From positions 1 through 60,796 of the forward strand of contig JAFUWZ010000006.1 of the NCBI GenBank assembly GCA_017471045.1: a DNA stretch of 60,796 nucleotides, given 5' to 3'. This DNA is from Bacteroidales bacterium. Its GTDB lineage: Bacteria > Bacteroidota > Bacteroidia > Bacteroidales > UBA932. Below the pieces are notes generated by a model. That model had not been told where the DNA came from and ran no database searches. It saw nothing but the letters and a program-made list of their open reading frames with translations. Within the stretch, counting starts at the first letter, position 1; each line of letters starts with the position of its first letter. A program made the position numbers and the translations under genes. Positions 25,601 to 33,854 of this stretch are shown here, piece after piece.

Positions 25601-25839
25601 TTCATGCCGAACATACTGAAGATCAGGCTCTTCCCCTTCAGGAAAGGCAAGGAGAACTCACCGTTCCCGTCCGTCATCGCCGACGAGGACGTACCCTCAT
25701 AGTAAATGGCTGCTCCGACAACAGGTTCGCCATTTTCCTCCGTCACGCGTCCTCTCAATGCCGTTCCCTGGGTCTGTGCCGATCCGGCCATACAAACCGA
25801 GAGAAACAGTGCAAGGACGCAAACAGTTTTTTTAATCAT
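22648..25839 (-). CDS. SusC/RagA family TonB-linked outer-membrane transporter
   Basis: About 1063 residues, the TonB-dependent outer-membrane channel that takes up the glycan fragments bound by SusD. After a signal peptide comes a carboxypeptidase-D-like regulatory domain (GRVTEENGEPVVGAAIYYEG), then the plug (DDAVVIGYGTTSRRDLTGSV and SIEVLKDASATSIYGANGAN) and a 22-strand barrel ending KPRTYSFALNIGF with terminal Phe. The start at 25839 (MIKKTVC) gives a cleaner signal; an ATG at 25848 is in frame. No STN domain is present, so it is not a FecA-like anti-sigma signaller. It is the second gene of the operon. Confidence 0.96.
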   Translation of the reverse strand: MIKKTVCVLALFLSVCMAGSAQTQGTALRGRVTEENGEPVVGAAIYYEGTSSSAMTDGNGEFSLPFLKGKSLIFSMFGMKQESVRLLDNQYLSVVMSPDNMTLDDAVVIGYGTTSRRDLTGSVASIRAEEITATGSNNAIGALQGRVAGLSITSQSGEPGAGFNIKIRGNNSINAGTSPLFVIDGMQMNLSSGEIATSTETGYGTFDPLSFLNPNDIESIEVLKDASATSIYGANGANGVIIITTKSGIKGIDKTTVHFDSTISLSQNPRHIQLLNPQEYADYRFIKGDYGGKIAFGVDTDYDGENDEPIDASGYTYYDWQKLVYRNALSHNYNVSLSSRVGGKTQIAASLGYLNQEGLVRGNDQQRYTARVKLDHQINQKWKTGFTVNFGRTLSTGAVNSGYNGIIQMIYRERPLQRWTPSEEDQYRTTVFGLTSLITDETFKQTSYNRVTANAYVNYNFATNWQLRLNASGGISDSDMLEFYSSKSRWGYSVSGKGGEKRVSTHNYNASSILQYSKTWNKTHHFDAMAGGEITYYKSMAMGISGYNFEDESTGAYNISKANNLDNPSQSVGDNSKLSFISRANYNYKQKYYLTATFRADGSSKFYAGNRVGYFPSVSAAWRVIEEPWIKASAPWISEFKIRASAGASGNDRIGNYQALATMGTNYYGTAGSEIMGMALSSSSNPKLKWETTYQYDAGLDFSILDDRFGLVVDVYYKDTRDMLYNAIVSAQTGFNTQWKNLGKVTNKGIEIALTSHNISTKDFSWTTNFSFDLSRNKVVDIGDNEYVLVNIGGGTLTEVSRIVPGLPIGIGWGYRCIGNYQLDDFIITRKGDATGRIYPSEAVTSANYNQFVYTLKEGQTTIAGKTIVPGDRKYKDISGNDNEITTSDREMISNSNPLFTASLGNTFTWKNWDLNIFLEGLYGRTILNEYNVWSESGISGGNSSYNLRRDAWYGHWTPENASNTYSQLSNNTNTWCSDYYVEDGSYLRIKTLALGYSLPARVLSKVRISSLRLSLNVDNAYVFTRYSGNDPDVSSANALFTGFDRMSYPKPRTYSFALNIGF

Positions 25840-25866
25840 AGCGTTCATGCCGATGGTTTTAATAGG

Positions 25867-27261
25867 TTAATAATGCTTCGTGTCAGGTAATATCGTAATA
25901 TCTGAATGGACATACCGGCCAAACGTGCGGCCCGGGTCGGGTCCCGCCTCCCGGCCGTTCAGGTAGAGTCCCTCGAAACGGACGCCCTTGACGGCGTGTT
26001 CCGAGGCATCATACCCCTCGGAAGCCGATCCGTAAGGCATCGGGCCGTCTATGTGGACATTTCGGAAGAGAAATCCGTCCATGGTACCCGGCTTCCAGGC
26101 CACATTGTTGCCGATCTGGGCCACGGACTCGTAGATCCCGAAATAGATCCCGTACTCGAGCGCATCCTCCACATAGATGTTTTCAAACGTGAAATCGCTC
26201 AGGTGGCCGCCCGCACAATGCTTGACGGAGATGCCGGCCCGGTTCATCGCCGGGTTCATGTCTCCTCCGGAACGGATACACCAGATGTTCTTGAAATGGA
26301 CGTCGGAACAGTCCTGGTTGGTCTCCCAGCCGATCTCGATGCCCGAACCGCAATGGTAGTTCCAGATGACGCAGTCTTCGCACCTAACGTTCCGGACCGG
26401 TCCGGCATAAGCCCACTTCTGGCTCTTGATGCAGAGCGCATCATCATGACAGTAAGTAAAACACTTGCTGATACTTACATCCTGGCATCCCAGGATGTCC
26501 AGCGCATCGTTTTCGTGGCCGTGGGCGTTGCAGCTGGCCGGCGCGACCACCTTGTAATTGGAGAAACTGACGTCCCGGCACTCGGTTGCAAGCGTGGACC
26601 ATTTGTCATGATTGATCAGCGTCAGCCCGTCCACGCGGACCCCGGAACTGTTCTTGATAAACATCGGTCTTTCCTTGCCATTGCCGTTCAAAATGCCATA
26701 GCCGCCGATCCGGACATCCTGCGCACCGAAAACATGCAGAAGCCCGTTGACCCATGCGCCGCCTTCGACATAAACCCGGCCGGAGCCTACCTGGATGAGC
26801 GTATCCGTGACCGTGCCCGCTTCGAAATAAAACGCACATTGACTGCGGTCGGGTTTCTGCTCGGGAGGATTGGCAAAAAGGAACAGGGGATGCTCTTCCC
26901 GGCCATTCAGTTCGACGGATATCTGATCATAGGGTGCCATCCGGATCCGGAGTTTTCCCCGCCGGACCCGGAAGGGGATCTGCCGGTAAACCGGACGGAC
27001 CACGGCACTGCGGATCCGCTCCCCCTTCAGGGACACCACGACCTCAACGGCATCGGAACATCCGAAGGGGCAGAGGTGCGGCTCCTCGGTAGGGATGACT
27101 TGCTGGCTCCGCCCGCGGACGAAGACACTATATTTTTCAGAAGAAGGGATGGAGGGGGCCCAGCGGTACGTTTCGACAGAGACATGTCCCCGTGCAACAG
27201 CTACAGGCAGGGGCAGCCACAGGAGCTGGGATACCATCAGTATTTTCAGCAGGCGTTTCAT
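25867..27261 (-). CDS. Secreted beta-helix glycoside hydrolase (GH49/GH28-like)
   Basis: A protein of about 464 residues starting MKRLLKILMVSQLLWLP (an upstream ATG adds 38 unlikely residues). Residues 30-165 form an N-terminal beta-sandwich with RMAPYDQISVELNGREEHPLFLF, as in GH49 dextranase/isopullulanase-type enzymes. From about 165 a right-handed parallel beta-helix follows. Acidic residues at NDALDILGC and YCHDDALCIKS and the SGIEIGWETNQ segment are placed like GH28/GH49 active sites. Which family, and whether the bond cut is glucosidic or galacturonic, is not settled by motifs. It is first in the leftward operon, 28 bp before susC. Confidence 0.7.
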   Translation of the reverse strand: MKRLLKILMVSQLLWLPLPVAVARGHVSVETYRWAPSIPSSEKYSVFVRGRSQQVIPTEEPHLCPFGCSDAVEVVVSLKGERIRSAVVRPVYRQIPFRVRRGKLRIRMAPYDQISVELNGREEHPLFLFANPPEQKPDRSQCAFYFEAGTVTDTLIQVGSGRVYVEGGAWVNGLLHVFGAQDVRIGGYGILNGNGKERPMFIKNSSGVRVDGLTLINHDKWSTLATECRDVSFSNYKVVAPASCNAHGHENDALDILGCQDVSISKCFTYCHDDALCIKSQKWAYAGPVRNVRCEDCVIWNYHCGSGIEIGWETNQDCSDVHFKNIWCIRSGGDMNPAMNRAGISVKHCAGGHLSDFTFENIYVEDALEYGIYFGIYESVAQIGNNVAWKPGTMDGFLFRNVHIDGPMPYGSASEGYDASEHAVKGVRFEGLYLNGREAGPDPGRTFGRYVHSDITILPDTKHY

Positions 27262-27308
27262 CGGTCGTAGTAGTGTATTTGTGTGGTCGGAGCACGGGAC
27301 TCCATGCA

Positions 27309-27316
27309 CAAAGATA
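27309..27316 (-). promoter_or_regulatory. -7 box of the leftward SusCD operon
   Basis: The minus strand reads TATCTTTG, an exact -7 match, giving a start near 27302 and a leader of about 40 nt to the beta-helix hydrolase gene. The -33 region is a poor match, which fits dependence on an activator; the sensor-AraC protein encoded next door is the obvious candidate. Confidence 0.6.
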
Positions 27317-27358
27317 GTCTGTCGGGCGGGGAAAACGGGGTAAAATCGTTCGCATTTC

Positions 27359-27389
27359 TTTGCATTTTTGTTCATAATCGATACATTTG
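27359..27389 (+). promoter_or_regulatory. Promoter of the sensor-AraC regulator gene
   Basis: TTTG (27359-27362), 19 bp and TACATTTG (27382-27389) match the consensus. The ATG at 27393 lies only 3 nt after the -7 box, so the mRNA would be leaderless or nearly so, or translation starts further in. Confidence 0.7.
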
Positions 27390-27392
27390 TAT

Positions 27393-30179
27393 ATGATTGT
27401 AAAAAGGGGACTCACTTTGGCAGGCTTGGCACTGTTCAGTGTCAAGCTGCTAGCCATCAACACTTTGGTGCCGAGGAACCTGGAGTCTCTTTCCTCCGCC
27501 AATGTTTCCTGCAGCATACAGGACGACAAAGGTGCCATCTGGCTCAACTCGAACCGGGGCGTGTTCCGCTACAACGGACAATCGGCCGAATACATGAGCC
27601 ACCAGCTGGGACAGACCGTCCTGATCCCGGACGCGGCCGGCCATCTGTACGGACTCGATTCGGATTGCCTGGTGCGATTCGACATCCATACTTTGGAGCG
27701 GACCCGGCTCCCGGTCGGAGACGAGCCCTCCTTGGAAGACGCGGCGATGGCCGCACAGGACGCTACCCTGCTGGTCGGCATCGGGAACCGGCTCTACCGG
27801 ACGGGAGGGTCCGACATCAGCCTGTTGCGGGAACTGGACCCGGACTGCCGCATCAGTGCATTGGCCTTCGACCGGGATAGAAGACTTCTGATCGGGACGG
27901 CCCGAAACGGCCTTCTCCAGGAGGACGGGTCGGCCGTACTCGTGGAGGCAGAGAACATCACCACCCTGTATACCGAAGATCCGCTGTTTCTGTGGGTAGG
28001 GACCCAGGGCCGGGGATTGTTCCGCTACGACCGCCGTTCCGGCCATACCGTCTGCTTCGGTCTCAACACCCTCTATGACATCCGGACGATCACGCAATAC
28101 GACGGGGAATACTTGCTGGTCGGCACATCGGACGGCTTGTACAGGTGTTCATCCGACGGGGCCCTCTCCAGGGAGACGCTCAACGGCGTATCCAGCTGTC
28201 CGATCCGCAACCTGTCCCAGGACCGGGACAACAACCTGTGGATCGCCACTTTCTACAACGGCCTGGTCCTGTCCGAGCACAATTCAGCCAGCTACGTCAA
28301 GCTCGACGCCGACAAAGAAATCCAAAACGTGAAAGGGCTGGTACGGGATGAGTCCGGACACGTCTTCCTGGCTACGGACGGGAACGGGATCTGGGTCTCG
28401 GATGCAACGACCCGCTCCTTCCATGAGCTCAAGGGTACCCAGGGAGTCAAATTCCAATGTGTCTATTTCGACCGCGCCAGCGGCTGCCTGTGGGCCTCGG
28501 ATTTCCGCGGACAAGTCATCTCCATCCTCCCGGAGGACGGACGCACCCGCCTGTTTCCGGTGAGGATGAAGACAAAAGGAAAGCCCGAAAACATCACCGC
28601 CATCCGGCGGCTGGGAGACCAGCTGTATCTGGCCGGCATCGGAGGGGTCTATCTGTTCGACCCGGCCAAAGAGAAAGAAGTCGTCCGGCGGGTCGAAGGG
28701 ATGGACCGGAGGGCATTCGATCTGGAGATCGGCCGCGACGGGGCGGTCTGGGTGGCCAGCTACGGCCTGTACCGGATCCAGGACGGTCAGGCGGTCAAGA
28801 TTCCGGTCGGAGGTCCCCGGTGGACGGACGTCTCCACGATCTCAGACATTGAGCTGGACAGCGAAGGAAGGATGTGGATCGCCTATTTCCGCAGAGGTGC
28901 GGCCTGCAAGGACGGGGACCGGACCGAACTCTTCAACAGTCAGTCCTGCGGTTTGCTGGATGAGTTCTGCCAGAGCATCGTCCCGCTCGGCTCAGGGCAC
29001 GCGCTGGTCTCGACGGGACGGGAAATCAGCCTGCTATCCCCAGGCGGCAGGACCCTGCGCTTCCCGACCGGCCGGAGCCACTATCTGCTCCGTCTGGACG
29101 ACGGAAAGGTCCTGGCCGCCGGAAACGAAGGGATCCGGATCATCGACCCGGCCCGTATCGAAGAAGGACGCAGCCACGGCCTGTATATCGACAGATTCTC
29201 CGCCAACGGGAGAAGGGTCAAAGGCTCCGTCCTCCCGCCGGAAGATACCGGATTCGCCTTCGAGATCACATCTTTCGATTATTCCGAGACGGCGGCCCTC
29301 TCTTATTTCTACCGGCTCCGGAACTTCGACGAGGACTGGAAGCCCTTCGACCTCAAGCAGAACGTGACCTTCACCAACATGAAACCAGGGAGATATATCC
29401 TGGAAGTCGAAGCGCGCACCTATGCTTCCGAAGTCATCGCTTCGGACAGTTTCTCATTCCGGCTGAAACCCCACTGGTGGGCGACAAAACTGGCCCTGGC
29501 CCTGTTTTCACTGCTGGCCCTGACCCTCGCGGCCGTCATCATCAACTCCATCCGCATCCGGAAGAAGCTGACCCGGGAAATCGTCCAGAAGGAAAAGGAA
29601 AACAAGGAAAAGACCCTCTTTTTCATCGACCTTTCCCGCCAGTTGCGTACCCCGCTCAACCTTGCCATCGGCAATCTCGAACGGTTCTTCTACCAATACG
29701 GAGCACGGACCCCCGGGATAGAAAACATCGAGAACGTGTACAAAACCAGCAAGGAGATGAGGCAGCTGATCTCCGGCTATGTGGATACCCGGCTCAACGA
29801 GATCGAAGATGAAAACGATGCGGCCCGCTATGTCGTCAAAGGCGCCAAGATCCTGAATGCGGCCACGGGCATAGTGGAACGGAATTTGTTCTCCCCCGAC
29901 CTCGGAGTCGGACTGCTCTGCAAGGAGTTGAACATGGGCAAGACCAACCTGACCAAACGGCTCAAGGATGCCAGCGGGATGACGCCCCGGACCTTTATAG
30001 AAGATATCAAGCTCAAGCATGCCGCCCGGATGCTGGACGACGGCGTGTACCGCATCTCCGAGATCGCGGAGCTTCTCAATTTCAGCAGTCCCAAGTACTT
30101 TACGCAACGTTTTTTCCTGAAATTCGGCGTATCCCCGCGAGACTACAAAAGAAAAAACGTATCTTCACAACCAGAATAA
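27393..30179 (+). CDS. Sensor-AraC regulator of HTCS type lacking kinase and receiver domains
   Basis: A 928-residue membrane regulator. A signal peptide leads into two seven-bladed Reg_prop propellers in the periplasm (to about residue 590; repeated blades such as GAIWLNSNRGVFRYNG, LWVGTQGRGLFRYD and LWIATFYNGLV). A Y_Y_Y domain follows (about 595-690, SYFYRLRNFDEDWKPF), then one membrane segment (about 693-715). The cytoplasmic part has a short coiled HisKA-like helix pair where the phosphoacceptor His is replaced (DLSRQLRTPLN). No HATPase or receiver domain is present before the AraC helix-turn-helix (about 835-925, YRISEIAELLNFSSPKYFTQRF). Signal transfer must be conformational rather than by phosphate. 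It is divergent from the SusCD operon and 13 bp before the rhamnosidase gene. Confidence 0.85.
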   Translation: MIVKRGLTLAGLALFSVKLLAINTLVPRNLESLSSANVSCSIQDDKGAIWLNSNRGVFRYNGQSAEYMSHQLGQTVLIPDAAGHLYGLDSDCLVRFDIHTLERTRLPVGDEPSLEDAAMAAQDATLLVGIGNRLYRTGGSDISLLRELDPDCRISALAFDRDRRLLIGTARNGLLQEDGSAVLVEAENITTLYTEDPLFLWVGTQGRGLFRYDRRSGHTVCFGLNTLYDIRTITQYDGEYLLVGTSDGLYRCSSDGALSRETLNGVSSCPIRNLSQDRDNNLWIATFYNGLVLSEHNSASYVKLDADKEIQNVKGLVRDESGHVFLATDGNGIWVSDATTRSFHELKGTQGVKFQCVYFDRASGCLWASDFRGQVISILPEDGRTRLFPVRMKTKGKPENITAIRRLGDQLYLAGIGGVYLFDPAKEKEVVRRVEGMDRRAFDLEIGRDGAVWVASYGLYRIQDGQAVKIPVGGPRWTDVSTISDIELDSEGRMWIAYFRRGAACKDGDRTELFNSQSCGLLDEFCQSIVPLGSGHALVSTGREISLLSPGGRTLRFPTGRSHYLLRLDDGKVLAAGNEGIRIIDPARIEEGRSHGLYIDRFSANGRRVKGSVLPPEDTGFAFEITSFDYSETAALSYFYRLRNFDEDWKPFDLKQNVTFTNMKPGRYILEVEARTYASEVIASDSFSFRLKPHWWATKLALALFSLLALTLAAVIINSIRIRKKLTREIVQKEKENKEKTLFFIDLSRQLRTPLNLAIGNLERFFYQYGARTPGIENIENVYKTSKEMRQLISGYVDTRLNEIEDENDAARYVVKGAKILNAATGIVERNLFSPDLGVGLLCKELNMGKTNLTKRLKDASGMTPRTFIEDIKLKHAARMLDDGVYRISEIAELLNFSSPKYFTQRFFLKFGVSPRDYKRKNVSSQPE

Positions 30180-30192
30180 AGAGAACGGAACC

Positions 30193-32562
30193 ATGAAAAA
30201 AACGCTCGCCTGCCTCTTGTTGTTTTCCCTTCTGAGCCTGTCCCTCGCCGAGGGTCAGATCCGCCTGCCGGCCTATGATCCGAGGACCGCGCCCGAGCTG
30301 CTGGATGCCTGGGCCGGGCATCCGGGCTACAATGACGGCCGCTGGAGTGCGTCGTGGATCACGAGTCCCGACGCAGACGAGAGCTACGGGGTCTATTTTT
30401 TCCGGAAGGTCCTGACCCTGGAAGCGCAGCCTGCCCGGTACGTCATCCACGTCTCAGCCGACAATCGCTATAAGCTCTATGTCAACGGGATACAGGTCTC
30501 GCTCGGCCCGGCCAAGGGCGACCCCCACAACTGGAGTTTCGACACCGTCGACATCGCGCCCTGGCTGCAGGCCGGGGAAAATCTCGTCGCCGCCGTCGTC
30601 TGGAACTTCTCCACCGACAGGCCCGTCGCCGTGATGAGCCGCGGCATACCCGGATGGCTCGTCCAGGGCAATTCGGCCGCCGAGCGGGCGCTGGATACCG
30701 CGGAAGGCTGGAAGGTCCTGAAGTCCGACGCCTACCGGCCCGAGCCCGTCAGGGTGCGCGGCTATTACGCGGCCGGCTGCACGGACCGTGTGGACGGGAC
30801 GAATTACCCCTGGGGCTGGGAGCAAACGGCCTACAACGACAGCAGCTGGACCGCGCCCCGCGTCTTGGGCCGTGCCGCCCTCAAGGGGGCCGGCAACTAT
30901 CACCTCTGGTACCTGGTCCCCCGGCCCATTCCGCCGATGGAGACCCGGCCCCTGGCGATGCAGCATGACTTGGACGGCCTCACCATCCCCGCGGGCCAGA
31001 CCCGCGAATTCCTCCTGGACAACCAGGAGCTGACGACCGGCTACCCCCGCCTGCAGTTCAGCGGCGGCGCCGGGACCGAGATCCGCCTGGGCTACGCCGA
31101 GGCCCTGTATGAGGCGGACAAGGGCTGGGCCAAGGGGGACCGCAGCGTCACGGCCGGCAAACAATTCGTCGGCTACGAGGATGTCATCACGGCCGACGGC
31201 GGCACTGCGCGCAGCTTCGAGCCGCTCTGGTGGCGCACCTGGCGCTTTCTGAAGCTGACGGTCACGACCGCGGAAGAGCCCCTGACGATCGACGCCCTGA
31301 CCGCCGTCTCGTCGATGTATCCGTTCACGCGGGAGAGCCGTTTTGAGGCGCCGGAGGACCCCTCGCTGCAGCAGATGCTCGACATCGGCTGGCGCACCGC
31401 CCGCCTCTGCGCGCACGAGACCTATATGGACTGTCCCTACTACGAGCAGCTGCAGTATTTCGGCGACGCCCGCATCCAGGCGCTCGTGACGATGTACAAC
31501 ACCCGCGACACCTGCCTGGTGCGCAACCTCCTGGAGCAGGGGCGGCAGTCGCTGGACGCGGACGGCCTGATGATGAGCCGCTATCCTTCGCACATCCTCC
31601 AGTATATCGCGCCCTACGCGCTGTTCTGGCTGGGTTCCTGCCACGACTGGTGGATGTACCGGGGAGATGAGGCCTACCTCAAGACCCTCCTGCCGGCGAT
31701 GCGCAGCACCTTGCGCTGGTTCAGCGAATACCTGGGCGCCGACGGGCTGCTGCACCGGGTCCCCTCGTGGATTTTCGCCGACTGGGCCTCGCTCGACAAC
31801 GGCACCTTCCCCTCCGACGCCGAAGGGCGGAGCGCCTACCTGGACCTCATCCACATCCTGGCCTTGCGCGACGCGGCCGAGATGGAGGATGCGTTCGGAG
31901 ATCCCTGGTACGCCGCCGGCTACCGGCGGACCGTGGAAAAGGCGGTCGCCTCCGCGCGGACGGCCTACTGGTCCGCCGAGCGGACATTCTTCGCCGACGA
32001 CGGTGCCCGCCAGTCCTTCTCGCAGCACGTCAACGCCCTTGCGATCCTCGCCGGCCTGGTCACCGGCCCCGAAGCGACAGACCTGCTCCAGCGCACGCTT
32101 TCGGACCGTTCGGTACGCCCTTGCACGCTCTACTTCCGCTACTACCTGCAGCGGGCGATGGCCCGTTGCGGCCAGGGCGACCTCCTGCTGTCGAACCTCG
32201 GCCACCTGCGCGACCAGATGGCGCTGGGCCTGACGACCTGGGCCGAAATGCCCGAGCCCACGCGCTCCGACTGCCACGCCTGGGGGGCCAGTCCCAACAT
32301 CGAATTCTTCCGCACCGTCCTGGGCATTGATGCGGCCTCGGCCGGCTTCCGCCGCGTCCGCGTGGCCCCGGCCCTTGGCTCCCTCAAGGAGGCCTCCGGC
32401 AGCATCCCGCACCCGCGGGGCACGGTCTCCGTCTCCTACAAGCGCTCCGCCACGGGGAAGTTGAATGCCACTGTCACCCTCCCGGAAGGCGTGGAAGGTA
32501 CCTTCGTCTGGCAAGGCCGTACCCGGCCCCTGAAATCCGGGGAGAACCGGATGTACCTTTGA
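30193..32562 (+). CDS. Alpha-L-rhamnosidase, GH78
   Basis: A 789-residue enzyme with a cleavable signal peptide; it removes terminal alpha-L-rhamnose, probably in the periplasm. N-terminal carbohydrate-binding sandwiches (RWSASWITSPDADESYGVYFF; DNRYKLYVNGIQVSLGPA) precede an (alpha/alpha)6 barrel with the GH78 hallmark DCPYYEQLQYFGDARI (candidate acidic residues), then WIFADWASLDNG and HAWGASPNIEFF. A C-terminal beta-sandwich (about 700-789, GTVSVSYKRSATGKL) ends it. Alpha-rhamnosidases act by inversion using two acidic residues. It is co-oriented with and 13 bp after the regulator gene, so it probably shares its mRNA. It indicates a rhamnose-bearing glycan as the locus substrate. Confidence 0.9.
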   Translation: MKKTLACLLLFSLLSLSLAEGQIRLPAYDPRTAPELLDAWAGHPGYNDGRWSASWITSPDADESYGVYFFRKVLTLEAQPARYVIHVSADNRYKLYVNGIQVSLGPAKGDPHNWSFDTVDIAPWLQAGENLVAAVVWNFSTDRPVAVMSRGIPGWLVQGNSAAERALDTAEGWKVLKSDAYRPEPVRVRGYYAAGCTDRVDGTNYPWGWEQTAYNDSSWTAPRVLGRAALKGAGNYHLWYLVPRPIPPMETRPLAMQHDLDGLTIPAGQTREFLLDNQELTTGYPRLQFSGGAGTEIRLGYAEALYEADKGWAKGDRSVTAGKQFVGYEDVITADGGTARSFEPLWWRTWRFLKLTVTTAEEPLTIDALTAVSSMYPFTRESRFEAPEDPSLQQMLDIGWRTARLCAHETYMDCPYYEQLQYFGDARIQALVTMYNTRDTCLVRNLLEQGRQSLDADGLMMSRYPSHILQYIAPYALFWLGSCHDWWMYRGDEAYLKTLLPAMRSTLRWFSEYLGADGLLHRVPSWIFADWASLDNGTFPSDAEGRSAYLDLIHILALRDAAEMEDAFGDPWYAAGYRRTVEKAVASARTAYWSAERTFFADDGARQSFSQHVNALAILAGLVTGPEATDLLQRTLSDRSVRPCTLYFRYYLQRAMARCGQGDLLLSNLGHLRDQMALGLTTWAEMPEPTRSDCHAWGASPNIEFFRTVLGIDAASAGFRRVRVAPALGSLKEASGSIPHPRGTVSVSYKRSATGKLNATVTLPEGVEGTFVWQGRTRPLKSGENRMYL

Positions 32563-32589
32563 GACCCTGTCAAATAAATGTGGAAAAAA

Positions 32590-32620
32590 TTTGTGGTTTT
32601 GAGATTTTGATGTATCTTTG
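32590..32620 (+). promoter_or_regulatory. Promoter of tRNA-Leu
   Basis: TTTG (32590-32593), 19 bp and TATCTTTG (32613-32620) match the Bacteroidota consensus exactly. The transcript would start about 27 nt before the tRNA. It may also feed rpsP-rimM by read-through. Confidence 0.85.
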
Positions 32621-32653
32621 TAGTCCCTTGAGCGATTGAGGGAGACATATTTT

Positions 32654-32736
32654 GCGGTAGTGGTGAAATGGTAGACACGCTACTTTGAGGGGGTAGTGGG
32701 CATTGGCCTGTGTGAGTTCGACTCTCACCTACCGCA
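32654..32736 (+). tRNA. tRNA-Leu (GAG)
   Basis: An 83-nt class II tRNA with acceptor GCGGTAG/CTACCGC, D-loop with TGG, anticodon stem CTACT/GGTAG around loop TTGAGGG (anticodon GAG), a variable arm (TGGGCATTGGCCTG region), T-loop TTCGACT and discriminator A. CCA is not encoded. Confidence 0.92.
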
Positions 32737-32739
32737 CAG

Positions 32740-32766
32740 ACTCTGGGAGAGATCTCAGAGTTTTTT
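32740..32766 (+). terminator. Terminator after tRNA-Leu
   Basis: ACTCTG (32740-32745) pairs with CAGAGT (32756-32761), with AGA/TCT able to pair inside, and six T residues follow. A short stem with a good T-tract, 4 nt after the tRNA. Confidence 0.75.
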
Positions 32767-32783
32767 GTCCCTCGGGAAGGGAC
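32767..32783 (+). promoter_or_regulatory. Small hairpin in the rpsP leader
   Basis: GTCCC (32767-32771) and GGGAC (32779-32783) flank TCGGGAA, 35 nt before the rpsP start. No consensus promoter is seen between the terminator and rpsP, so this leader is either transcribed by read-through or from a divergent promoter. Whether it regulates rpsP is unknown. Confidence 0.3.
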
Positions 32784-32818
32784 GTTAAGGTTTAACTTAT
32801 TAAAACAACAGATTCACA

Positions 32819-33361
32819 ATGGCTGTTAAGATTCGTTTACAGCGCCACGGTAAGAAGAATTTCGCATTCTTCCACATTGTTGTGGCAGACGCTCGCGCAC
32901 CTCGCGACGGTCGTTTCATCGAGCAGATCGGCTCCTACAACCCCAACACCAACCCCGCCACGATCAACCTCAAGTTTGACCGTGCCCTGGCTTGGCTCAA
33001 GGTCGGTGCGCAGCCCACGCTCACCGCTCGCCGCATCCTCTCCTATGAGGGTGTTCTCCTGAAGAACCACCTCGACGGCGGTGTCACCAAGGGTGCGCTC
33101 ACGCAGGCTGTTGCGGACCAGAAGTGGAACGACTGGAAAGCTCAGCGGGACGCCAAGATCGCCGCGAAGAAGTCCAACCTGACCTTGGCCGCCGTCGAGG
33201 CCGCCAAGGCTGCAAAGGCTGCGGAGATCAAGGTTTCTGAGCAAAGGGCCGAGGCTATCGCCAAGAAGCGCGCCGAGGCTGAGGCTGAAGCCGCCGCGAA
33301 GGCCGCCGAAGCCGCTGCCGAGACTGCGGCGGAAGAGACCGAGGCTGCTCCCGAGGCATAA
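32819..33361 (+). CDS. rpsP: 30S ribosomal protein S16
   Basis: A 180-residue small-subunit protein that helps assemble the 5' domain of 16S rRNA. The conserved N-terminal 90 residues ([40 protein letters not shown]) are standard. The C-terminal half is a long Ala/Glu/Lys-rich helical tail ([19 protein letters not shown] and onward) that is normal in Bacteroidota but absent in E. coli S16. It is followed after 4 nt by rimM, as usual. Confidence 0.97.
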   Translation: MAVKIRLQRHGKKNFAFFHIVVADARAPRDGRFIEQIGSYNPNTNPATINLKFDRALAWLKVGAQPTLTARRILSYEGVLLKNHLDGGVTKGALTQAVADQKWNDWKAQRDAKIAAKKSNLTLAAVEAAKAAKAAEIKVSEQRAEAIAKKRAEAEAEAAAKAAEAAAETAAEETEAAPEA

Positions 33362-33365
33362 TTGT

Positions 33366-33854
33366 ATGCCCCTGCAGCAGATAGCCAAGGTACTTAAGTC
33401 CAACGGGACCGATGGCGGAATCCTTGTAGGATTCCAGGACATCGACCCAAACGAAATTTCGCTTGAGGAACCGGTATTCATCGAGTTCGATGGACTGCCG
33501 GTTCCGTTTTTTATGCTCTCCCTTACGCCCCGGGGCGGTCGCCGCGCCATTGTCCATCTAAATGACGTCAGCTCCCTGGAGGATGCCGAAGAACTGGTCG
33601 GACAGCCTGTCTGGGCGGACTGGGAGGCAGAAGAGGGCGACGAGGAAGGCTTCGGGGACCTCGTCGGCTGGACCCTCGTCGGAGCCGGACGCATCACCGG
33701 CTTTATCGACATTCCCGCCAATCCCTGCCTGGAAGTGGAAACGAAGAACGGAACCAGCGTGCTGGTCCCGTTCCACGAAGATCTGGTCCGGTCTGCCGAC
33801 CCGGACCGCCAGGAAATCGACTTGGAGATCCCGGCCGGCCTTCTGGATCTCTAG
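33366..33854 (+). CDS. rimM: 16S rRNA processing protein RimM
   Basis: A 162-residue 30S maturation factor, slightly short for the family. The N-terminal barrel is short (QQIAKVLKSNGTDGGILVGF), followed by PVFIEFDGLPVPFF and a C-terminal PRC-like barrel with LEVETKNGTSVLVPFHEDLV and EIDLEIPAGLLDL, the family's end motif. The position directly after rpsP supports the call. Its stop TAG shares the palindromic CTAG with the stop of the convergent small gene. Confidence 0.9.
   Translation: MPLQQIAKVLKSNGTDGGILVGFQDIDPNEISLEEPVFIEFDGLPVPFFMLSLTPRGGRRAIVHLNDVSSLEDAEELVGQPVWADWEAEEGDEEGFGDLVGWTLVGAGRITGFIDIPANPCLEVETKNGTSVLVPFHEDLVRSADPDRQEIDLEIPAGLLDL

Noticed and set aside
22972-25890. 972-residue plus-strand open frame
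   Set aside because: Antisense to susC, whose plug and barrel motifs are unambiguous.
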